Source: Piper betle (lineage: Eukaryota; Streptophyta; Magnoliopsida; Piperales; Piperaceae). Taken from it: a stretch of 64,000 bases of DNA. The notes beneath the pieces are model-generated. The model had not been told where the DNA came from, did no database searches, and was given only the letters and a program-made list of their open reading frames with translations. Both the position numbers and the translations under genes were made by a program. Where the stretch lies: NCBI GenBank assembly GCA_033002965.1, contig JAURVB010012336.1:1-64000 (forward strand), given 5' to 3'. Shown piece after piece: positions 56,831 through 64,000 of the stretch; position 1 is the first letter of the stretch, and each line of letters starts with the position of its first letter.

Positions 56831-58753
56831 TGTATACTTGCATGTTATTGAAAATAGTCCAACATGGGATGCGTGTCGTTACTAAGGGGCTCACTTGGTA
56901 CCCACTTGTGGTGCTTGGTGACAGTACCCTATATATGATATCAAGCTGCTATCTGCTAGCAATTTGTATTTTAGCGGTACATTTTGGCATGTACTCCTTC
57001 GTCGAGTATATCCAAACTGTGTAGTGCAGTGATTATTAACTTGGCCCTATTAGTCATATTACGTGCATATTATCGTGAGCTACTATCCGATCAATGTGTA
57101 TGGTTATCAGTGATTATGATTAGGGGGCTTTGTTGGTCATTTGTTTATGATCACTGTCTTTGTGGAGAAATTCTTGTTTCCTTCTAGTTTCTCATGAGTG
57201 ACTATTTTATCCATTTGCGAGTGTTGAGATTTTCCCTATTAGTTATTTGTGACTCAGTGATACTCGTTGTTGACATGTTATCTTATATTATGCAGATAAG
57301 CAAGCTTGGTGTTAGTCATTGTAGTTGGGCTGATCACGAAGACTCTCGTGGATGTTGGGTCGACTTTTATGTATATGGCTTTTGGTTGTGTTTTGTTGTG
57401 TCCTGGTGGACTTTTGCTGTTTTTGGATATGTATAGCATATTTATGTGGATGTTTTACAACTATGAATCATGTGATGATATTGTGGTTGTGTGGCCTTGA
57501 GACTTTTGTTGTGACCTATGTTGGCTTGTCCCTCCAGATATAATACCATGATAGTTTGCTAGCTTTTATTTACCTAACTGTATTTCCTCTATTTTGTAGA
57601 CGAAAAACTCTACGGTACGCAAGTCTAACAAATTTTGTGCAAGTTTCTCCAAGCCATGGTGTCCTAGAGGTGATGGTTAAATAATATAGGTTTACAAAAC
57701 TATGTTACTAATGTAGGTGTATGGAACGAAAAAGGATTATGGGTTAGAGGAGTTTCTATGATTTGTAATTGTAGGAGAACCCATCTGAGGACTAGGCAAG
57801 CCCACAACTTGAGTAATGTAAAATTTGTGTCTTAATGTATTATGAATGATTTGAAAGTATGGTGTAATGCCTTGAAAATATTTTTGTAAGTGCCAAGTGA
57901 TAGTATGAACTATTTTGTGATTATTTTGTGATTGAATAAAAATTATACAGGTTGTGTAAAGCTTCCCATCATCCTATTTGTACGGGAGACTCTGTTTTCT
58001 TGAGAACTTAGTGTCCTTTCTAAATTTGACTCATCTAAGATATTCAACTCTCATGAGTCAAGATTTAGGTGTCGTACATGCATTTGGTGCTATTTAGGTA
58101 TTAGTTTCCCCGGGTTTCGTCTTTTGATGCCCTGAGTGGTTAGATCCTTCTTCTATTGGTTTTCCATTTTAATGAGTCGTGAATTAGTATCCTAAAATTT
58201 ATCAGTGGATTTGGTTTGCTCTGCGTACTGAATTGGGGTGTTATAAACATGGTTAGTTCCATGTTCCTGATGTGTACAAGGTCATCAATCTCAAGTCTGT
58301 ATCTACTAAAGTATTTTTGCAATGAATTTGGCATCCAATGGTACGATCGGATTTGCACAGAGAGTTGGTGATTTCTGCTCAGGGGCTTCAACTGAAGTTT
58401 CAGAAGATTGATCAATTGTCAGATTAAAGAAGTTATAATTGACTAGATAGGTTTTAACCAACCAAACGATTTGGGGTAATATAATGTGTACATTGGCCTA
58501 TCACCAAAAGTGTGGATTTTCTAACCGTTTGATCCAACAACTAAGAATGGTTGTCTTGGGCTATATAATGGGATCATGTGGAAAGGTTGGTGGGTAGTGA
58601 GGATATATTGACTTGATAAAAAAGGGTAATATCAATGAGATATGAAAAGAGATGATTAACTCACTCATTGCTCAAGTGCAATAAAGGGGGGTTCGTATCA
58701 TCAATGTGAGTATTTCTTGTAAAGATTAAAACTTTTTGATTTAGTGAGACAAT
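56831..58753. other. Intergenic or element-derived DNA, no supported gene
   Basis: Several TV-type open frames at 56824-57543 are unrecognised. The 58250-58430 stretch has a frame with RSDLHRELVISAQGLQ and LQLKFQKIDQLSD that slightly resembles the linker between RNase H and integrase of gypsy elements, but the match is weak. Confidence 0.35.
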
Positions 58754-59180
58754 TATAATGACCTGGCCTAAAATGCAAACTAATGGGCATAAGTTATCTC
58801 TTCAAAAGTGTTTAAAAGAAATTAAAGATCTATAGTTTATTTTCACTAAAAATTAGATCTTACACCATAAGTAATGGATGAGGGACTAAGTGTAGAGTCT
58901 TACAATCTACCCACCTAAAGAAATTTCGTGGACGAAATTTCAATAATTTAGTCATGGCTAATAGCCTAGCCCACATCCAATCGTGCTCACCATCTAATAT
59001 GGAATCAGATTGGCCCTGATATCGTGTGTATAGACCTAACCCAAAGTGCAAACTAATTGACCTAAGTCATCCTTTTTAAAGTAATTAACAAAAATTAAAG
59101 ATTTATAGTCCATTTCTACTAATAAAATTGATATTATCATAGTAACTATTAGATGTTGGACTAATTGTGTGGATATTACA
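58754..59180 (-). mobile_element. TRIM-like element, family 2, both LTRs present
   Basis: LTRs are 58754-58904 and 59027-59180, beginning TATAATGACC or TGTATAGACC and ending TTACA. Interior is about 122 bases and, on the minus strand, begins with a decayed ATATCAGGGCC primer site and ends in a purine tract (TTTAGGTGGGTAGATTG). Flanking 5-mers do not match. LTRs contain 'attaaagatctatagt', as in the 1.7-kb copy. Confidence 0.75.
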
Positions 59181-60720
59181 GCTTTCTTAAAGTGTGTGCT
59201 TAATTTGTATCATCTCCAAATGGTTTCGGAGTGGGTTTTGACACTTTGGCCGATCGGTTGTAAGACAAGCCAGGCAAGATGAAGGTTGTAAGCTTTGGTT
59301 TAGCATTGTTGCACGATGTTGGAGTGTGTTGCTAGTTGACCGAACTTAGTGGAGACCTTGTGAGGGACTTGTAAGAGAAGCTAGGCAAGATGAAGGTTGC
59401 AAGCTTCGGTTTAGCATTGTTCCACGATGTTGGAGTGTGTTGCCAGTTGACCAAACTTAGTGGAGACCTTGTTAGGGACTAGTGTGCTTGTTGCTTCAAC
59501 TCGTGGAGAGCTCGTAAACACATGTGCTGCTTATGGTGTATAAGTGTTTGACATAGTGAAACTTGAAGACTTGACCATTTGAAGGACTCTATAGAATATA
59601 AAAGATGAGTAGGAGTTCTAAACCTCTTTAAAAATATTATGCCTTATTGTGTTTGTCTTCTCTTATCTACCGTTTATTTGATTATTTATTGTTCATTCTA
59701 AGTGTTTGATCAATTTCTTCAAATAAACAACTTATTGAACATTTGTTGTTTTGTGTGAAAATAGCTAATTTTTTCATAATATCTTGTATGGTTTGAACAT
59801 TGATTGCCGACACAAGAGAATACTAGCAAATTAATTAGGTGATTAATAAATAGTTCATTACTCACTTATGATTATATTTGTGATAGATACTTCGGATCAC
59901 ATCTATGTCTATTGATTGAGTATATCACTCAATATTTGCTGACCATGCATTGGTAGTTCTAGGATACGTGGCCAAACAAATTTGTTTATTTACGGTTCTA
60001 TTTATTCAATACGCACCATAGAACCCTACAAATAAGATTAGAGTCAAGAAAACGCCCAAACTTAGTTGAATAGATAAGTTTACCATTATGAGCTCACCGT
60101 TAGTTGCATGTATATCTTCTATTTATTATACTTAGATACCTATGCAACATACACATCATATCCATCCTATATTTTTTTCACAACCTCAACACCAGTGTTC
60201 TTTCTCCTCCACTAGTTTTGACCTTGTCCTCTGCTATTTTTCTATTGGTGAGTAGCTGATATGAACAACTTCTCTATTATTACACCTTCCTTAATCTTTT
60301 TAATTTCTACTACTATACCCTTTTAATCATATGGGAATAGAGAAAAAATTCCCTCCACAATAATTAAAATAAATCAAATTGGTGTATCTTACGTTTATGA
60401 TCAAGAAGTTACTCCTTATTCATAAATGTACTTATTTTTTTCAAAAAAGTTAAGTCATGCCCTAATTGTAGATTAACACTTCAATTTCATTTATAAAATG
60501 CTTACTAACTCCACTATACTGTACGAAATTTTAATTTTGATAATCATTACACTATAATTACTTTAATGAAATATGTACTAATTATGAGCCTCATAAAAAA
60601 TTATACATGACCCTCGCATTGTGTAGTCTCCTATCTAATTTATAACATAAAAGGTAGTCTTTGGATACCCTGCTCACAGATATAATAACGTAAATTCACA
60701 CACAATGGACCACTCAAAGG
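59181..60720. other. Intergenic DNA with LTR-like text, no gene
   Basis: Apart from the tandem dimer and a piece similar to 35935-36010 (at 59600-59640), nothing is recognised. Confidence 0.45.
59260..59481. repeat. Tandem dimer, 111-bp unit
   Basis: 'gtaagacaagccaggcaaga' at 59260 and 'gtaagagaagctaggcaaga' at 59371 open two copies, and both run through 'cttagtggagaccttgt'. Only a few substitutions separate them, so the duplication is fairly recent. Confidence 0.9.
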
Positions 60721-61261
60721 TAGGGTTGATAATTGAGCGAGCCAGCTCATGAACATTTAGCGTTCGGCTCGGCTTGACTCGACTCGAAACTTGACATTTA
60801 AATGTTCGAACTCTAATCTTACGAGCCGAGCTTGAGCAAGGCTGTGTTCGACTCGACTCGACTTGGTTATAACTTGGACTCGAGTCATAGCTCGACTTGA
60901 ACTCGCGTCGTAGCTCGACTTGAACTCGAGTCGTAGTTCGACTCGAACTCGACTCGATAAGTATTCAAGTAGATGACCTCAAGGTTGTGCATTCAATCCA
61001 CATTGACCTTATTTTTTTTAAGTGAGGTACTTTTGACTTTTAATCGAGCCGGTTTCAAGCTCATGAACAAGCTGGGTTCGAGTTCGGGAAAATTAAATAA
61101 TTTAAGTGTATTCAAGCTTGAGTCGAGCTCGAACACATAAAAGATATTCAAAGTCGAACTCGAGCATGTATGTTCAAAACTCGTTCGATCTCGAGTCAAG
61201 TTCGGACGAGTTTAAATACAAGTTGAGATTGGCTCACTTGCTTGCTCGTTTAGCACCCCTA
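60721..61261. mobile_element. hAT-type miniature element, complete (copy 2)
   Basis: The 8-bp target duplication CTCAAAGG is at 60713-60720 and 61262-61269. Ends read TAGGGTTGATAATTGAGCGA on the left and, reversed, TAGGGGTGCTAAACGAGC on the right. Subterminal arms are full of CTCGA-type words. The middle (60975-61018) has the B-box-like end of the tRNA-like module (ATTCAATCC) and a run of eight T, but the A box is gone. It encodes no protein and is a non-autonomous hAT. It is related to 39946-40603. Confidence 0.9.
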
Positions 61262-61269
61262 CTCAAAGG

Positions 61270-62101
61270 GGATGACTGAGCATAAACTGGGTGAGTGCTA
61301 GGTAAGACCTTACTTAACTTGGAAGGTTAGATGCCAAGTTGGCTCTTTATATTAAATGCATAGAACTTCCTGCCTGATATTTGCAATTTGAAGTCGCCCC
61401 AAGACTTGAGCAGATGGATACGAAGTAATCATACGTAACTACCCTATGTTGACCACTTACGCAATTTGTATGAATGATTCTATGGATTTTTTTCTATCTA
61501 TAAGTCAAAAAAACGTGGTTTGATTTAGAATAGTGCGACAGATGGGGCTGGCATCATGCAATACATAAAACTACGAATTTACATTAAAAATAAATAAATT
61601 AATTGTTAGTCTTATCTTACGATGCTCTCGGTCAAATACAGGGGCGCGGTGCACGATTTTACATCTATCAGATGCCATTTGGTTGAACTTCAAAGAGCAT
61701 TAGTCTTGACAGTGACAATTCTACGCGTGCAATCTTTTTCAACTCACGGCGCACAAATGTCCAAAGACCTTCGTAATGTTGATTAGATAAAGCCTTCCAT
61801 CAATGAAGAATAAACGTATTTTCCACTGCATTAAACCAACCATACATGTGTTATCTTGTGATTCCAATGTTCAAGAATAAATTTCTACTCCCTTTAAAAA
61901 AAAATTGTTCTAGCATAAGTTGTCGCCACTTGGAGAAAAAAGCACAGTTAGTTACTTGTTTTACCAGTATCTTCATTCACCAGAATTAATACTGTATTTC
62001 CGTCGTAAAATGCTTGGCATGATGCTAGTGGTGTAGTGTGAATATAAATCTGGACACCCATAAATAATCTTGCTGCAAAATAGGGTTGGTATTAGATCGG
62101 C
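61270..62101. other. Upstream region of the FAD monooxygenase
   Basis: No gene is seen. A weak TATA-like word ('gaatataaatctgg') is about 60 bases before the ATG at 62102 (62039-62052). It is a candidate promoter, not proof. Confidence 0.35.
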
Positions 62102-63378
62102 ATGGATTTGACTTGTGAAAAGCAGGAAATTGTGATAGTTGGAGGCGGCATCTGTGGCCTTCCAACGGCTATAACTTTTCGCAGGTATTACTAGCTACGA
62201 TAATCCGTTCACTTCTTGAAACTATATATGATATCGCAGTGGTGATAGTGTGCAAATTTAGGAAATTCTTGAAGATTGATTTAACCAGTTAAAACCTAAA
62301 GGCCGTGATGTGCAATATTTGATTATGTTCAGGAAATGGAATAAAACTTGGGGTTTTTCAAAGGGTGATATATTGAGGGCAACTGGTGCTACTATTGGCA
62401 TGCACACCAACGGTTGGAAGGCTCTGGATCAACTCGGTGTTCGCAAGCAACTTTGTGAGGCGGTTATGATAGATCTGTGGGTTTATCATTTTTTATACAC
62501 ACTACGGATTTCATACATCATTTGTTCTTATACGTTAACTTTAAATAAAGAAGCTAAACAATTGTTATAATCCTGTGAAATTTGGCCACGATCCGAGATG
62601 AGTCATTGGATGATAGTAATGTGCGAGACCATACGCGGGGGTAAGTTTTCTATAAAACCAAATTTTGAATTTGATCTAGCTCTTACTTTCTGAAGGAGAC
62701 CTTGGCACAATTGATCGGAGTTGCTGCTGTCTATCTATGTAGTTACAAGTTTGACGATGAAACAATGCAAATGTTTGAGCTTTAACCATAATTTTAAAAT
62801 TCTTTTTTGACTAAAAAACTCGCCAATTCGAATTACTATATACATTACGAAGTAAAACTATGACTGATTTAATAATCGAATCCTAGAGTCATATAATAAA
62901 AATTATCAAAACATATTATTTTTAATTTAAATTAGCTATATTAATGTTTTTAAGTAAATATAAATTATATATTGATCAATTTTAAATGTTAAAAGAATAA
63001 TATATACTAATTTTGTATAACTGTTTATTTAAGTAATTAAAAATATGATATAAATGATTTTGAGTTGAATCCACCTCATGACATACATACTTTTGGTTGA
63101 GATTTTGCGAAATTATAAAATATTATAAAACATTACTAAATTGCCAAAAGGCGCCCGACATAAAATTATGAAAGGTGGTTAATTTTCTAAAACAAGTTCG
63201 GCAGCTAAGCCACTTTAATTTCCGAACTTAGGTGTCAACCATCACCACCAATCACCAATCAAATCTCTGTCTTTCTAGGTGAGATTTTGTAAAAGTTTTG
63301 TGGAATATTATTCAAAATTAAAAAAATTACCAAAAGGGGACTGTCCTGAATATGGGGAAGCCATTATGCACCTAGCTA

Positions 63379-63424
<46 letters not shown>

Positions 63425-63641
63425 GTCTTATGTTCATTTTCTGCTTAAATCAACGTGTAAAAATTGAGTGGCTGCAGGGAGGGAGAGCATCGCTGCCTGA
63501 AAAGAAGTCACCATATGGATACACTAGCCAGGGACTTTCCTCCGGGTAGTATACGTTTTGGCTGTCGTGTGGTCGCCATTAAAATAGATTCAAACACTTC
63601 TTTCCCAGCGATTTGCTTGCAGGATGCAGCCATGATACATG
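62102..63641 (+). CDS. FAD-dependent monooxygenase (MO1-like), 5' exons, probably damaged
   Basis: Plant MO1-like enzymes are flavin monooxygenases similar to bacterial salicylate hydroxylases. Exon 1 (62102-62184) begins MDLTCEKQEIVIVGGGICGL, the FAD-binding GxGxxG fold, with donor GTATTA. Exon 2 (62333 to about 62480) has GDILRATGATIGMHTNGWKA and LDQLGVRKQL. Exon 3 (62591-62640) gives RDESLDDSNVRDHTRG with a clear GTAAGT donor. Its phase fits exon 4 (63478-63641: EGEHRCLKRS, PPGSIRFGCRVVAIKID). Exon 3 has no AG acceptor between an in-frame TGA (62576-62578) and its start, so splicing there seems broken. The remaining exons lie outside the window. Confidence 0.75.
63384..63421. repeat. (AT)n microsatellite in the monooxygenase intron
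   Basis: This is about 19 AT units. The open frame here with alternating Ile-Tyr is only this repeat. Confidence 0.95.
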
Positions 63642-63643
63642 GT

Positions 63644-64000
63644 GAGCTAAATTACATAAACAATTACAATTCAATTGAAGGTTGACACCAGGAAATAGAA
63701 ATCAACAAACAAGTAAACTGATTCACAAGAACAATAATAGTGAACACCAATCAATTACAACATTATCCCACAAGAGAGAAATCAACTCAAACCTATGAAA
63801 AATAAGGACAAGTCATCAACTGAGAAGCAATTAATAATTACGAGAACAATTGCCATTTTATACAACAATAAAACGAAAAGGACAAATCAAAGAGTACGTA
63901 AAACCTCGCCTGCAGAGGTAAATTCGGGTAGGGAACGTCGAAGGGCCTGCTGATGGAAGTCAGACTAGGATGGGACGAGAGGGAGTCAAAGGGGATGCCA
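63644..64000. repeat. Dispersed repeat in the monooxygenase intron, runs off the window
   Basis: It begins within a few bases of the exon 4 donor and matches 18994-19265 in the same orientation. It has about 90 extra bases at 63715-63800. Its right end is outside the window, so its class and length are unknown. Confidence 0.65.

Noticed and set aside
56824..57543. Set of four overlapping plus-strand frames of 60-80 codons
   Set aside because: They overlap in different phases, are rich in Cys, Val and Phe from T-rich DNA, and show no conserved motif.
63279..63467. Open frame with Ile-Tyr repeats
   Set aside because: It is the (AT)n microsatellite read through in an intron.

Overview
This window is nuclear DNA from a flowering plant. 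It is AT-rich and built mostly of nested, decayed transposable elements. It contains three Ty1/copia retrotransposons, at least two Ty3/gypsy families, two families of very small LTR elements (TRIM-like), a large LTR element without its own pol (LARD-like), and three hAT-type miniature elements. Host-gene pieces lie between them: an NLR resistance pseudogene present twice, an MCA1-like fragment, a PPR fragment, a lectin receptor-kinase fragment, and the first exons of a FAD monooxygenase. Spliced exons, plant-only gene families and plant-type LTR elements point to an angiosperm. I cannot name the species. I see no complete, undamaged protein-coding gene.

Layout. 1-2.1 kb: minisatellite-bearing LTR-like DNA and a TRIM. 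2.1-15.1 kb: copy 1 of a segmental duplication, holding a minus-strand NLR pseudogene, a TRIM, and a 6.9-kb LARD-like element inserted at 7853-14794 with a 5-bp target duplication (CTAAC). That element contains a broken copia, a PPR fragment and a receptor-kinase fragment. 15.3-24.3 kb: tandem TRIMs, a TRIM LTR, the MCA1-like fragment, a TA microsatellite, and a dead gypsy gag/RT. 24.3-26.5 kb: a dimeric array ending in TRIM LTRs. 27.1-34.8 kb: a gypsy chromovirus whose RT, RNase H and integrase are deleted, with a full-length copia inserted in its gag. 34.8-41.4 kb: sparse DNA, a hAT miniature element with a tRNA-like core, and a complete TRIM. 41.9-47.1 kb: a full-length copia. 46.5-52.3 kb: copy 2 of the segmental duplication, with the more complete NLR pseudogene, a solo LTR, and the empty site of the LARD insertion. 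52.0-53.4 kb: gypsy RT/RNase H remnant. 55.1-56.0 kb: hAT element with a GC-rich core. 58.8-61.3 kb: TRIM, a 111-bp tandem dimer and a third hAT element. 62.1 kb to the end: FAD monooxygenase exons, with a repeat in the intron that also occurs at 19 kb.

The most informative structure is the duplication. Each copy acts as the other's control. It shows the LARD and solo-LTR insertions as clean present/absent events with matching target duplications. It also shows that the NLR decayed by different deletions in each copy, and that deletion junctions tend to sit at short microhomologies. The most unusual elements are the LARD carrying pieces of two host gene families, and the hAT miniature family with an internal Pol III promoter-like A box, B box and T-run.
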